A stretch of DNA of 64,000 nt from the NCBI RefSeq assembly GCF_008329565.1, contig NZ_NPKT01000001.1, positions 620,001 through 684,000 of the forward strand. The letters run 5' to 3'. Made by a program: the position numbers and the translations under genes. Source of the stretch: Mycolicibacterium sp. P1-5. Its GTDB lineage: Bacteria; Actinomycetota; Actinomycetes; Mycobacteriales; Mycobacteriaceae. A model generated the notes under the pieces. That model was given only the letters and a program-made list of their open reading frames with translations. It was not told the origin of the DNA and ran no database searches. Positions 9,338 to 18,950 of this stretch are shown piece by piece (position 1 is the first letter of the stretch; the number at the start of each line of letters is the position of its first letter).

Positions 9338-10741
9338 GTGACAAATGAATCGTCGCCCACAGGGTCTGGTGGATCTTCTCTGGCGGCCCAAACTTACGCC
9401 GGTCGGATGCCGTCGCACGTCGGCGACATGGCGGTCGAAACACACGGGATCGCTCCGGTGCCGCCCGAGAACCGGTACGGAACCGCGCGCCGATTGTTCA
9501 CGGTCTGGTTCGCCCCCCAGGTCAACATGACGGTGGTGTTCACCGGCACGCTGGCAGTGGTGCTCGGGCTGGGTTTCTGGCTGGGCCTGCTGGCGATGGT
9601 GATCGGCACGGTCATCGGTTCGCTGGTGGTCGGCTACCTGTCCACCTGGGGCCCGCGCACGGGCACCGCACAACTTCCCAACGCGCGCATGGCATTTGGT
9701 GGCACCGTCGGTGTGGTCGCGGTGATTCAGTGGTTGTCGTCGATCGCGTGGGACGGTTTGGTCGGGCTGTTCGGCGGTGAGGCGCTGGCCGGATTGCTGG
9801 GCATACCGTTCTGGCTGGCGGTGGTGATCGTGCTGGCCGCCCAGGGCGTCGTCGGCGTCTTCGGCTACGAGGTGATCCACCGCGTGCAGGCGGTGATGAC
9901 GGTCGTGCTGATCGCCACCTTCGCGGTGTTGGCGTGGAAGCTGATCAGCGGTCATCAGGTGATCTCGCTGCCCACGCTGAGCGGCGCGGATCTGGCCGGG
10001 GCATTCGTGCTGGAGGTCACCATCGCGCTGAGCCTGGCGATTTCGTGGGCCAGCTATGCCTCCGACTACAGCCGGTATCTACCGGTGTCCACCTCGCGGA
10101 CGGCGGTGTTCGGCTACACCTTCGGCGGCCTGGCGGTGGCCTACATCGCCGTGCAGGCCATCGGGGTGGCCGCGGCCGGCACGCTCACCGATCAGACCGC
10201 CGAGGGCGTTCGCACGATCATGGGCGGCGGCGTGCTGGGTGCGGTCGCGCTGCTGGTGATCGCCTTGGGCTCGGTGGCCTCGAATGCGATGAACGACTAC
10301 AGCGGGTCGCTGGCGCTGCAGACCGTCGGGGTTCGGGTGCGACGGCCGGTGTCGGCGGTCGTGGTGGTGGCGATCGCGTTCGCGCTCATCATGTGGCTGC
10401 ACTCCGGTGACATGGCCACTCGCTTTCAGGGTGTGCTGCTGTTCGTCAGCTACTGGATCCCGGCGTTCGTGGCGATCGTGGCGATCGACTGGCGCTATCG
10501 CAGCGTCGGGCGCGACGCCGTGAACCCGGCCGCCGAAGTCACGCCCCGCACCGACGCCGTCGTCGCGCTGGTGGCGTTCTTCGTGGCGTTCGCCGCGGCG
10601 GTCCCGTTCATGCACACCAATTTGATCGTGGGCCCGGTGGCGGCCGCATTGCACGGCGCCGATCTGGCGTACTTCGTGAATTTCCTTGTGGCAGCGGTGG
10701 TTTACGGTGGCTACCGGGTGATGCGAGCGCGCAGGCGCTAG
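9338..10741 (+). CDS. NCS1-family nucleobase/cytosine permease-like transporter
   Basis: 467 residues from GTG 9338, with about 12 hydrophobic segments. N-terminal features typical of purine-cytosine permeases are visible: GIAPVPPENRYGTARRLFTVWF, then WFAPQVNMTVVFTGT, and SWASYASDYSRYLP in the middle, a signature region of the NCS1 family. The substrate could be cytosine, another nucleobase, hydantoin or allantoin; no matching catabolic enzyme is adjacent. Its stop overlaps the convergent stop of the downstream exporter gene. Confidence 0.85.
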   Translation: MTNESSPTGSGGSSLAAQTYAGRMPSHVGDMAVETHGIAPVPPENRYGTARRLFTVWFAPQVNMTVVFTGTLAVVLGLGFWLGLLAMVIGTVIGSLVVGYLSTWGPRTGTAQLPNARMAFGGTVGVVAVIQWLSSIAWDGLVGLFGGEALAGLLGIPFWLAVVIVLAAQGVVGVFGYEVIHRVQAVMTVVLIATFAVLAWKLISGHQVISLPTLSGADLAGAFVLEVTIALSLAISWASYASDYSRYLPVSTSRTAVFGYTFGGLAVAYIAVQAIGVAAAGTLTDQTAEGVRTIMGGGVLGAVALLVIALGSVASNAMNDYSGSLALQTVGVRVRRPVSAVVVVAIAFALIMWLHSGDMATRFQGVLLFVSYWIPAFVAIVAIDWRYRSVGRDAVNPAAEVTPRTDAVVALVAFFVAFAAAVPFMHTNLIVGPVAAALHGADLAYFVNFLVAAVVYGGYRVMRARRR

Positions 10742-12231
10742 AGTTCGCCGGCCTCGACGGCCTCGCGGGTGTGCTGGGCGACGGCGATGTCGCGGGTGGA
10801 GAACCCGATGCCCAGGGCCGCCACCCCGACCAGCACGGCGATGCCCGCCACCCACAGCAGCGAATAGGTGTACCCCTGCCCCAGGGCGTCGAGCTGGGCG
10901 GGCGTCATGTACTTCACCGGGCCGGTCGTGCCACCCAGGTACAGCGTCCGTGATGTCTGCACCGCCTGCACGATCACCAGCACCAGCGGACCGCCGAGGT
11001 TGAACACCATCAGCGTGACCGACGAGACCGGACCGATTTCCCGCGGCCCGACATTGGCCAGCGTGCACAGCGGCAGGATCACCGAGATGATGCCGATGCC
11101 CAGACCGCCGACGGTGATCGGGACGAACAGGTCGGGGAAATAGGGGATCGACCGGTTCAGTGTCGACCCGTAGAGCATGGCCGCCAGCACCAGCAGGCCA
11201 CCGCCGAGGATCACCCAGCGCGGCGGGATACGCAACGCCAGTTTCGTGGCCGCGACGTTGCCGACCACGAATGCCGCCGCGAACGGCATGAAGCAGATCC
11301 CGGCGCGCAGTGGCGAGTAGCCGAGCACATCCTGGACAAGCAGTCCGATCATCACGCTCAGGGTCAGCATCACGCCACCGGCCATGAAATACGCGGCGAA
11401 CGACGCGACCCGGCTGCGGTTGTCGAAGATCGAGAACGGGACCAGCGGGTTATCGGCGCCGCGCTCGACGATCAGGAACGAGACGAAGAACACGGCGGCC
11501 GCCACCGCCGCGCCGATCACCCACGGATCGATCCAACCGCGCGGCGGGCCCTGGGTGAAGACGAGCACCGCCGAGGTGCACGCCAGGGTGGCCAGCAGCG
11601 CCCCGGTGATGTCGAGCTTGAGTCTCTCGTGTCGGGTTTCCTCGAGCCGAGTGAGCCCGACGACGATGATGAAGATCCCGATCGGCACATTGACCAGGAA
11701 CGCCAGCCGCCAGGACAGGCCGGTTACCGCGCCACCCGCGACTAGGCCGAGCACGGACCCGAGGCCCTGCATGGCCGCTGAGACCGCCAACGCCTGATTG
11801 CGGGCATGTCCGACGGCATACGTGGTCGCGATCAGCGCCAGACCGGTCGGCGCGGCGACCGCAGCGCCCATGCCCTGCACGGCGCGGGCCACGATCAGCG
11901 TCCACTGGTCGTTGGCAAGCCCGCAGGCCAGGGAGGCGATGGTGAACACGCCGACGCCCGAGATGAACGCCCGTTTGTGGCCGACGGCATCGCCGACGCG
12001 GCCGCCGAGCAACAACAGCCCACCGAACGCCAGCACGTAGGCGGTGATCACCCAGCTCTTGGAGGCATCGGACAGGCCGAGCTCGGCCTGCATGCGCGGC
12101 AGCGCGACGATCACAATCGTGCCGTCCAGCGTGGACATCAGCTGCATACCGGTGATCGCGACGATCGCGAGGCCCAACACGCGGGAGGAAAGCGGCCTGG
12201 CGACCGGCTGAGGACCGCTCGCACCAGACAT
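10738..12231 (-). CDS. MFS drug-efflux-type transporter, EfpA paralog (second tandem copy)
   Basis: 497-residue, 14-segment DHA2/QacA-type major facilitator transporter. Motif A region (LLLLGGRVGDAVGHKRAF) and the motif C-like GPTGLALIATT-type region are present. It closely parallels the neighbouring efpA over its full length, including the shared SRTLYLGGTTGPVK segment and the C-terminal EAVEAGEL / EAIDAGEL endings, so it arose by tandem duplication. It lacks the extra 25-30 residue N-terminal extension of efpA. The palindrome at 12250-12302 separates the two copies. Substrate unknown. Confidence 0.88.
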   Translation of the reverse strand: MSGASGPQPVARPLSSRVLGLAIVAITGMQLMSTLDGTIVIVALPRMQAELGLSDASKSWVITAYVLAFGGLLLLGGRVGDAVGHKRAFISGVGVFTIASLACGLANDQWTLIVARAVQGMGAAVAAPTGLALIATTYAVGHARNQALAVSAAMQGLGSVLGLVAGGAVTGLSWRLAFLVNVPIGIFIIVVGLTRLEETRHERLKLDITGALLATLACTSAVLVFTQGPPRGWIDPWVIGAAVAAAVFFVSFLIVERGADNPLVPFSIFDNRSRVASFAAYFMAGGVMLTLSVMIGLLVQDVLGYSPLRAGICFMPFAAAFVVGNVAATKLALRIPPRWVILGGGLLVLAAMLYGSTLNRSIPYFPDLFVPITVGGLGIGIISVILPLCTLANVGPREIGPVSSVTLMVFNLGGPLVLVIVQAVQTSRTLYLGGTTGPVKYMTPAQLDALGQGYTYSLLWVAGIAVLVGVAALGIGFSTRDIAVAQHTREAVEAGEL

Positions 12232-12249
12232 GGGTGACTACCCTACCCA

Positions 12250-12302
12250 GCGATTTCGGCGCGCTAACAGCCGCCTACCGGCGGAAAGCGCGCCGAAATC
12301 GC
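12250..12302. repeat. Intergenic palindrome, family A copy 2
   Basis: Outer arms GCGATTTCGGCGCGCT / AGCGCGCCGAAATCGC (16 of 16 paired) and inner arms CCGCC / GGCGG. It nearly matches the copy at 6397-6449 and likewise sits directly after a minus-strand stop codon (efpA, 12309). Likely terminator separating efpA from its paralog. Confidence 0.8.
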
Positions 12303-12308
12303 GAGAAG

Positions 12309-13877
12309 CTACAGCTCGCCGGCGTCGATCGCTTCCTTGACTTCCTGGGCGTGCGCAACCTGCTGGGCGGTGTAGCCGATGAAGAGTGCCACGACGCCGA
12401 CGATCACCGCGACGGCGGCGACCCACAACAGGCCGTAGGTGTAGCCCTGGTCGAGGGCGTGCAGCTGTGCTGAATCCATCTTCTTCACCGGACCGGTGGT
12501 GCCACCCAGGTACAGGGTGCGCGAGGTGATGACGGCCTGGATGATGGCCAGCACCACGGGACCACCGAGGTTCTGCAGCATCAGCGCGATCGCCGACACC
12601 GGGCCGATCTGGTCGAATCCGACACCGGCGATGGCCGAGACGGTCAGCGGCACGACGATCATGCCGATACCGAAGCCGCCGACGGTGATCGGCAGGACGA
12701 GGTTCGGGAAGTACGGGATGCCGCCGTTGAGCGTGGAGCCGTAGATCATCGCCCCGAGTACCAGCACGCCACCGGCGATCACCAGGATTCGCGGCGGGAA
12801 GTACGACACCAGCTGCGAGGACAAGCCCAAGCCAATGCCGAGCGCGATCACGAACGGGATGAACCCGACGCCCGCGTGCAGCGCGCTGTAGCCCATGATG
12901 TCCTGCACATACAGGCCGATCAGCACGGTCAGCGTGAACATCACGCCACCGGCGAGGAAGACGGCGGCGAAGGTGGCCACCCGGTTGCGGTCGCGGAACA
13001 GGCTGAACGGCACGACGGGATTGACCGCGCGACGCTCGACGAACACGAACGCGACGAAAGCCACTGCGGCCGCAGCGCCTGCAGCCATTGTCACCGGAGA
13101 CAGCCAGCCGTTCTCAGGTGCCTGGGCGAAGCCGAAAACCGCCGCGGTGCAGCCGACGGTGGCCAGCAGCGCTCCGGCGGCGTCCATCTTCATCCGCTCG
13201 CGGTGGGTTTCCCGCAGGGTGTTGCGGGCCAGATAGATCATCAGCAGGCCGATCGGCACGTTCACCAGGAACGCGAACCGCCACGACACCTCGACCAGTG
13301 CGCCGCCGACGACCAGCCCCATGACCGAGCCGATGCCTGTCATCGCGGCGAACACCGCGGTCGCGGCATTACGCGCGGGCCCCTTCGGGAATGTGGTGGC
13401 CACCAGAGCAAGTCCGGTCGGCGAGGCGATCGCCGCGCCGACGCCTTGCAGCAGCCGCGCGATCACCAGTGTCGTCTCGTCCCAGGCGATCCCGCACAGC
13501 ACCGAGGCGATGGTGAACAGCGCGACACCGGCGATGAAGGTGCGCTTACGGCCGATGGTGTCGCCGAGGCGACCACCGAGCAGCATCAACCCGCCGAACG
13601 TCAGCACGTATGCGGTGATGACCCAGCTGCGGCCCGCATCGGACAGGGCCAGCTCGTCCTGGATCTTGGGCAGCGCCACGATCGCGACCGTGCTGTCCAT
13701 CGTGGCCAGCAATTGCATGCCACCGATCGCGGTCACCGCGGCAAAGAAACGGGGCGAGGGCAGCCAGCTCGGAATGTACTTGTTGGTCTTGGCCAAAGCT
13801 GCCGGCTCGAGGCGCATCGGGACCGCGCGCTCAGAACTGTTGGCGGTCGTCCGCGCAGCGTCGTTGAGGGCCGTCAT
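12309..13877 (-). CDS. efpA: EfpA-type MFS efflux transporter
   Basis: 522 residues; strongly resembles mycobacterial EfpA (Rv2846c as I recall it), an essential DHA2-family exporter with 14 membrane segments. Seen: MDSTVAIVALPKIQDEL in the first segment, GGRLGDTIGRKRTF (motif A), and PTGLALVATT. Cytoplasmic N-terminal extension of about 35 residues. ATG 13877 follows a good promoter by about 9 bases, so the transcript is probably nearly leaderless. The position between proS and cysG matches M. tuberculosis, apart from the inserted genes. It is followed by its own paralog. Confidence 0.95.
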   Translation of the reverse strand: MTALNDAARTTANSSERAVPMRLEPAALAKTNKYIPSWLPSPRFFAAVTAIGGMQLLATMDSTVAIVALPKIQDELALSDAGRSWVITAYVLTFGGLMLLGGRLGDTIGRKRTFIAGVALFTIASVLCGIAWDETTLVIARLLQGVGAAIASPTGLALVATTFPKGPARNAATAVFAAMTGIGSVMGLVVGGALVEVSWRFAFLVNVPIGLLMIYLARNTLRETHRERMKMDAAGALLATVGCTAAVFGFAQAPENGWLSPVTMAAGAAAAVAFVAFVFVERRAVNPVVPFSLFRDRNRVATFAAVFLAGGVMFTLTVLIGLYVQDIMGYSALHAGVGFIPFVIALGIGLGLSSQLVSYFPPRILVIAGGVLVLGAMIYGSTLNGGIPYFPNLVLPITVGGFGIGMIVVPLTVSAIAGVGFDQIGPVSAIALMLQNLGGPVVLAIIQAVITSRTLYLGGTTGPVKKMDSAQLHALDQGYTYGLLWVAAVAVIVGVVALFIGYTAQQVAHAQEVKEAIDAGEL

Positions 13878-13885
13878 ACCGAGCT

Positions 13886-13914
13886 ACCCTACAGTAATCT
13901 TAAGAGGAGTTTAA
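13886..13914 (-). promoter_or_regulatory. Candidate housekeeping promoter of efpA
   Basis: Read on the minus strand: TTAAAC (13914-13909), a 17-base spacer, then TAGGGT (13891-13886), matching SigA-type -35/-10 spacing. The -10 ends 8 bases before the ATG, predicting a leaderless or nearly leaderless mRNA. The -35 overlaps the cysG stop codon. Confidence 0.55.
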
Positions 13915-15122
13915 GCCGCGAACGCCGCGACGGCGCCGATCACGATGATCGCCGGGGGCCTAATACCGTCGGTTCGAATGCGATCCGGCGCATCGCGCAA
14001 GGTGGTCCGGACCACGCGTTCGGCAGCCGTGGTCCCGTGTTGCACCACAAGCACCGGTGTCTCCGCAGGTCGGCCGCCCGAGATCAGTGCATCGGCAAAT
14101 AACTCGATGCGTTCGACGGCCATCAGCAGAACCAGCGTTCCCGACAATTGCGCCAGCGCATTCCAATTCACTAACGATTCCGGATGGTCGGGTGCCAAAT
14201 GGCCGCTGACCACGACGAATTCATGGTTGACGGCGCGGTGGGTGACCGGGACTCCGGCCATCGCCGGCACCGATATGGCGCTGGTCACCCCGGGTACGAC
14301 TGTGACCGGTATGCCGGCCTCCGCACACGCGAGAACTTCCTCATATCCGCGGGCGAACACGAACGGGTCGCCACCCTTGAGGCGGACCACGAAACGCCCC
14401 TCGCGAGCCCGTTCTATAAGAACTTTGTTTATGGCCTCCTGAGCCATCGCCCGCCCGTACGGGATCTTCGCGGCGTCGATCACCTCGACATGCGGCCCGA
14501 GTTCGGCGAGCAGTTCCGGCGGCGCGAGCCGGTCGGCGACGACGACGTCGGCGCGAGCCAGCAGCCGCCGGCCGCGAACGGTGATCAGCTCGGGGTCGCC
14601 GGGGCCACCGCCGACCAGCGCGACACTGCCGGGCGTGACGTCGTCGGCGTCCTCGGCGGTGATCAGGCCCTGCTGGAGGGCTTCGCGGATCGCCGAGCGG
14701 ATGGCGGCCGAGCGGCGGTGTTCTCCGCCGGCCAACACGCCCACGAGCAGTCCGTCGTGGCCGAACGAAGCCGGGGTGACGGCGCTACCCTCCCTGGCGT
14801 TGTCGGCGCGTACGCAGAAGATCTGCCTGCGGTCCGCCTCGGCGACGACGGCCGCGTTGACGGCAGGGTCGTCGGTGGCGGCGATGGCATACCAGGCGCC
14901 CTCGAGGTCACCGTCGCGATAGTCGCGCAACTGCAGAGTGATGCCTGGATTCGTTGTCGTCAGGACCTCGACGGCCGGCGTCGCCGCCCGCGCGATCACA
15001 TGCACGTCGGCGTCATCGGCCATCAAGAGCGGGATCCGGCGCTGAGCCACCGTGCCACCGCCGATCACGACGACCTTCTTGCCGGCCAGGCGTAAGCCGA
15101 CTAGGTAGGCGTTCTCGGTCAC
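13911..15122 (-). CDS. cysG: Siroheme synthase-like fusion: precorrin-2 dehydrogenase/ferrochelatase + uroporphyrinogen-III C-methyltransferase
   Basis: 403 residues, close to the 405 I recall for M. tuberculosis CysG. The N-terminal NAD-binding domain (VVVIGGGTVAQRR, about residues 15-28) is the precorrin-2 dehydrogenase/chelatase part. The C-terminal half is the SAM-dependent methyltransferase (VALVGGGPGDPELITVRG, about 167-184; VVRLKGGDPFVFARG). It makes precorrin-2 and siroheme, feeding sulfite/nitrite reductases and cobalamin. GTG 15122 overlaps the cobB stop by 4 bases, so it is the last gene of the cobO-cobB-cysG run. Confidence 0.93.
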   Translation of the reverse strand: MTENAYLVGLRLAGKKVVVIGGGTVAQRRIPLLMADDADVHVIARAATPAVEVLTTTNPGITLQLRDYRDGDLEGAWYAIAATDDPAVNAAVVAEADRRQIFCVRADNAREGSAVTPASFGHDGLLVGVLAGGEHRRSAAIRSAIREALQQGLITAEDADDVTPGSVALVGGGPGDPELITVRGRRLLARADVVVADRLAPPELLAELGPHVEVIDAAKIPYGRAMAQEAINKVLIERAREGRFVVRLKGGDPFVFARGYEEVLACAEAGIPVTVVPGVTSAISVPAMAGVPVTHRAVNHEFVVVSGHLAPDHPESLVNWNALAQLSGTLVLLMAVERIELFADALISGGRPAETPVLVVQHGTTAAERVVRTTLRDAPDRIRTDGIRPPAIIVIGAVAAFAA

Positions 15123-16492
15123 CGGGGCAGCTTAATCAAGCCAGCGTGTGCCACAAATCGAGCGACCGAGTGCGGGTGGGCCGCGGGGTGGGTGTGTAGA
15201 TACGACGCATGCACGCCTGCGCGGACCGCCCCCTCCCGCACCGGCCGACCGTCGTGCGCCCGGAAGGCCCAGGCCGATTCGGGATGTTGGGTGAATTCTG
15301 CTGCGGTGCGGTGGAATTCGTGGCCGACGACCCGCTGGCCCGCGGTGTGCAGCGACGAGTCCGCTACCGCGACGGCCTCCCGGTAGCCCAGGGTCAGCCT
15401 CGAGGTGAACCGGGCCGAGCCGGCCAGCACGCCGCACATCGGGTGGCCCTCCAGGTCGTCGGTCAAGTACGCCAGTCCCCCGCATTCGGCCTGCACGGGC
15501 GCGTGGCCGGCCAGTTCGCGGATCTGGGCGCGCAGTTCGGTGTTGGCCGACAGGTCGGCCAAATGCTGCTCGGGAAAGCCGCCCGGCAGCACCAGCGCCG
15601 CAGTCTGCGGCGGAAGGACGTCGTTTAGCGGGTCGAATTCGACGACGTCGGCGCCGGCGGCCCGCAGAAGCTCCAGGTGTTCGGCGTAGCCAAAGCTGAA
15701 GGCCTTGCCTGCGGCCACCGCCACCACGGGACGCCCCGCTGTCGGCTCGCCGACGACATCCTCAGGCACCCAGGCGGGCGCCGACACTCGCGAGCCGCCG
15801 AGCGCAATGACGGCGGGCAGATCGACGTTGCGGGCGACGAGTTCGGTCATCGCGGCGACCGCGGCACGCGCCCGCTCGCCGTGCTCGACAGCGGTCACCA
15901 GCCCGAGATGCCGTGATGGCACCGCGAGCTCGTCGTGGCGCGGGATTGCACCCAGGACCGGCACGCCGACCGCCTCGCACGCTTGGCGCAGCACCTGCTC
16001 GTGGCGGTCGCTACCGACCCGGTTGAGGATCACTGCTCCGATGTGCACGTCGGGGTGAAACGTCGAGAACCCTTGCAGCACAGCGGCGATACTGTGTGCC
16101 TGGCCGCGCGCGTCGACGACCAGCAGCACCGGGGCGCCTAGAAGTCCGGCGACGTGGGCGGTGGACCCGCGGGCGGGAGTGACAAGTTGCTCGTCGATCC
16201 GGCCGTCGAAAAGGCCCATCACGCCTTCGATCACGGCGATATCGGCGTCGCGGCTGCCGTGCCGGTACAGCGGCCCGATCAGCTCCTCGGGCACGAGGAC
16301 CGGGTCGAGGTTTCGACCCGGTCGACCACCGGCCAACGCGTGGTAGCCGGGGTCGATGAAATCCGGGCCGACTTTGAACGGGGCCACCCGATGTCCGGCG
16401 TTCCGCAGCGCGCCGATCAAACCCGTTGCGACGGTGGTCTTTCCGCTACCTGAAGCAGGTGCGCCGATGATGACGGCAGGGACGCTCGCCAT
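15119..16492 (-). CDS. cobB: Cobyrinate a,c-diamide synthase
   Basis: CobB/CbiA family: ATP- and glutamine-dependent amidation of cobyrinate side chains a and c. 457 residues from ATG 16492. The N-terminal P-loop (GAPASGSGKTTVATG) belongs to the dethiobiotin-synthetase-like domain. The C-terminal domain is a class I glutamine amidotransferase-like fold with LPGGFPEQH and the Cys motif QAECGGLAYL. A GTG at 16499-16501 adds MVS but would overlap the cobO stop. Flanked by cobO and cysG. Confidence 0.95.
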   Translation of the reverse strand: MASVPAVIIGAPASGSGKTTVATGLIGALRNAGHRVAPFKVGPDFIDPGYHALAGGRPGRNLDPVLVPEELIGPLYRHGSRDADIAVIEGVMGLFDGRIDEQLVTPARGSTAHVAGLLGAPVLLVVDARGQAHSIAAVLQGFSTFHPDVHIGAVILNRVGSDRHEQVLRQACEAVGVPVLGAIPRHDELAVPSRHLGLVTAVEHGERARAAVAAMTELVARNVDLPAVIALGGSRVSAPAWVPEDVVGEPTAGRPVVAVAAGKAFSFGYAEHLELLRAAGADVVEFDPLNDVLPPQTAALVLPGGFPEQHLADLSANTELRAQIRELAGHAPVQAECGGLAYLTDDLEGHPMCGVLAGSARFTSRLTLGYREAVAVADSSLHTAGQRVVGHEFHRTAAEFTQHPESAWAFRAHDGRPVREGAVRAGVHASYLHTHPAAHPHSVARFVAHAGLIKLPR

Positions 16493-16494
16493 GC

Positions 16495-17109
16495 TTACCA
16501 CTCAATACCGCGCTGGCCTTTGCGGCCGACGTCCATCGGGTGTTTGACGCATGCCATCTCGGTCACCAGGTCGGCGGCGTCGATCAGGCGCTGCGGAGCG
16601 TCGCGTCCGGTGATCACGACATGCTGGCCGCCCGGTCGGGACAGCAGCACGTCGACTACTTCTTCTACAGCAATCCAGCCCCATTTGAGTGGATAGGTGA
16701 ACTCGTCGAGAACGTAGAAGTCGTGCTGTTGTTCGGCCAGCCGCCTGGCGATTTCGGTCCACCCTTCGGCGGCGGTCGCGGCGTGGTCGTCGTCGGAGCC
16801 CACCTTTCGGGTCCAGGACCAGCCGGACCCCATCTTGTGCCATTCCACCGCACCGCCGAGGCCCTGCTCGTCATGCAGCCGGCCCAGTGCGGCGAACGCA
16901 GACTCCTCGCCGACTTTCCACTTGGCACTCTTGACGAACTGGAACACCGCCACGCTCATCCCGGCATTCCACGCTCGCAACGCCATTCCGAAGGCGGCGG
17001 TGGATTTTCCCTTGCCGGGGCCGGTGTGCACTGCCAGCACCGGGGTGTTGCGGCGAGCCCGGGTGGTCAGCCCGTCATCGGGCACGGTGAGCGGCTGACC
17101 CTGCGGCAT
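16495..17109 (-). CDS. cobO: Cob(I)yrinic acid a,c-diamide adenosyltransferase (CobA/CobO type)
   Basis: Attaches the 5'-deoxyadenosyl group to corrinoid cobalt. 204 residues with the P-loop HTGPGKGKSTAAFGMALR (about 28-45) and FYVLDEFTYPLKWG, typical of CobO. ATG 17109 has GGGAAC-like purines upstream. Two bases separate its stop from the cobB ATG, and it follows the Mg-chelatase-like ATPase gene, in the same order as Rv2850c-cobO-cobB-cysG. Confidence 0.96.
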   Translation of the reverse strand: MPQGQPLTVPDDGLTTRARRNTPVLAVHTGPGKGKSTAAFGMALRAWNAGMSVAVFQFVKSAKWKVGEESAFAALGRLHDEQGLGGAVEWHKMGSGWSWTRKVGSDDDHAATAAEGWTEIARRLAEQQHDFYVLDEFTYPLKWGWIAVEEVVDVLLSRPGGQHVVITGRDAPQRLIDAADLVTEMACVKHPMDVGRKGQRGIEW

Positions 17110-17132
17110 GGATTGGTTCCCTTTCCGAACGC

Positions 17133-18950
17133 TCAGGCAGCGCGGCGCACAGCCTGTGCCAGATAGTCTGCGCGCAGCTGCTCCAGCTGCAACAGCGGGG
17201 CATCCAGATGCTCGGCCAGGTCACCGGCCAAACCCAGCCTGACGTACGACGTTTCGCAGTCCACCACCACCGCGGCCGCGCCTTCGGCGACCAGTCGTCG
17301 GGCCGCAGAACGGCTGCGCCCCAACGGATCCGGGCCACCGGTGGCCCGACCGTCGGTGAGCACCACCACCAGTGGACGCCGAGTGCGGTCGCGCACCCGC
17401 TCACGGACCACGATGTCGCGGGCCGCCAACAAACCTTGCGCCAACGGGGTGGTACCACCGGTGTCGAACCGGGTCAACCGCCTCGCCGCGATGTGCGCCG
17501 ACGTCGTCGGAGGCAGCAGCACTCGCGCGCCGTCCTGGCGGAAGGTGATGACGGCGACCTTGTCGCGGCGCTGATAGGCGTCACGCAGGAGCGACAATGC
17601 CGCGCCGGACACCGCCGACATCCGGTCCCGCGCGGCCATCGACCCGGAGGCGTCGACGACAAAGATCACCAGATTGCCTTCCCGGCCGACCCGGATGGCG
17701 CGGCGGACGTCCTCGGGTTGCGGCCGCAGCCGGCCATTCCCGGCCGCGTTCAGCACGGTCGCGAACAGATGCAGGCCATGGCCTTGCCCGGGGGCGTCGG
17801 TGGCTTTGATGACCGCGCCGGAGCGGTTGCGGGCCCGCGACCGCCGGCCCGGATTGCCCTCCCCTACCCCCGGCACCGTCAGCGCCCGGGTGCGAAACGT
17901 CGCCGCGGGTGGCGCGGCCGGGCGCGGCGCTGAGGACGAATTACCCTGCGGCGCAGACGGTTGCGAGGGTCCGTCGACGGATTGGCCGCCACCGGGGGGA
18001 TCCGGGTCGGGTTCCGGCTCGGCGCTGCCGTCAGTGGCCGCCAGCGCCTCGTCGAGCTGCGCGGGATCCAGGCCAGGGTCGTCGAACGGGTCGCGCCGGC
18101 GTCGGTGTGGCAACGCGAGTTCGGCGGCTACCCTGATGTCCTGCTGCTCCACGGTTGCGGCCCCACGCCAGGCCGCATGGGCCACCGAGGTGCGCGCCAC
18201 CACCAGATCGGCGCGCATCCCGTCGACGTCGAATGCCGCGCACAGCGCCGCGATCCGGTTCAGCTCGGCGTCCGGCAAGGTCACGGTCGCCACCCGCGCC
18301 CGGGCGGCGGCGATCCGGGTGGCCAGCTCGCTGTCCTGCCCGGCGTGCAGGGCGGTGAAGCCGACCGGGTCAGCCTCGTATGCCAGCCGCTGCCGAATCA
18401 CGTCGCTGCGCACCGCCACATCCCGCGAGGCGTGCACATCGACGGTCAGCCCGAATCTGTCCAGCAGCTGCGGACGGAGTTCGCCCTCTTCGGGATTCAT
18501 GGTTCCGATCAGCACGAACCGCGACTCGTGGGAGTGCGAGATGCCGTCGCGCTCGATGTGCACCCGTCCCATCGCGGCAGCGTCGAGCATGATGTCGACG
18601 AGGTGGTCGTGCAGCAGGTTGACCTCGTCGACGTAGAGCACGCCGCCGTGGGCGCGGGCCAGCAGGCCCGGCGAGAACGCATGCTCGCCGTCGCGCAACA
18701 CCTTCTGCAGGTCCAGCGAGCCGACCACCCGGTCCTCGGTTGCCCCGATCGGCAGCTCGACGAGCCTCGAGCCAGAATCGACCTCGGCCAGGATCCCGGC
18801 CAGGGCCCGTACCGCCGTCGACTTCGCGGTGCCCTTCTCGCCGCGGATCAGCACACCGCCGATCTCCGGGCGCACCGCGCACAGGATCAGGGCCAGCCGC
18901 AGCTGGTCGTGCCCGACGATCGCACTGAACGGAAAAGCGGGTGGACTCAC
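17133..18950 (-). CDS. Magnesium/cobalt chelatase-type fused AAA+ and VWA (ChlI-ChlD) protein
   Basis: 605 residues from GTG 18950, which overlaps the upstream acetyltransferase stop (GTGA). The N-terminal AAA+ domain has Walker A ([16 protein letters not shown]), Walker B ([11 protein letters not shown]) and [20 protein letters not shown] Pro/Ser/Ala linker follows at about 335-410, then a VWA domain with the MIDAS motif [12 protein letters not shown] and TDGRATGG. This BchI/BchD-like fusion powers metal insertion into tetrapyrroles. Since it lies beside cobO-cobB-cysG, it is more likely a cobaltochelatase partner of CobN than a chlorophyll enzyme; CobN is not in the window. Confidence 0.9.
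   Translation of the reverse strand: MSPPAFPFSAIVGHDQLRLALILCAVRPEIGGVLIRGEKGTAKSTAVRALAGILAEVDSGSRLVELPIGATEDRVVGSLDLQKVLRDGEHAFSPGLLARAHGGVLYVDEVNLLHDHLVDIMLDAAAMGRVHIERDGISHSHESRFVLIGTMNPEEGELRPQLLDRFGLTVDVHASRDVAVRSDVIRQRLAYEADPVGFTALHAGQDSELATRIAAARARVATVTLPDAELNRIAALCAAFDVDGMRADLVVARTSVAHAAWRGAATVEQQDIRVAAELALPHRRRRDPFDDPGLDPAQLDEALAATDGSAEPEPDPDPPGGGQSVDGPSQPSAPQGNSSSAPRPAAPPAATFRTRALTVPGVGEGNPGRRSRARNRSGAVIKATDAPGQGHGLHLFATVLNAAGNGRLRPQPEDVRRAIRVGREGNLVIFVVDASGSMAARDRMSAVSGAALSLLRDAYQRRDKVAVITFRQDGARVLLPPTTSAHIAARRLTRFDTGGTTPLAQGLLAARDIVVRERVRDRTRRPLVVVLTDGRATGGPDPLGRSRSAARRLVAEGAAAVVVDCETSYVRLGLAGDLAEHLDAPLLQLEQLRADYLAQAVRRAA

Noticed and set aside
9281..9955. N-terminal extension of the membrane protein that ends at 8216
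   Set aside because: The frame stays open through the divergent NCS1 gene, but the added sequence is Gln/His/Arg-rich with no domain, and ATG 9280 has a good ribosome site.
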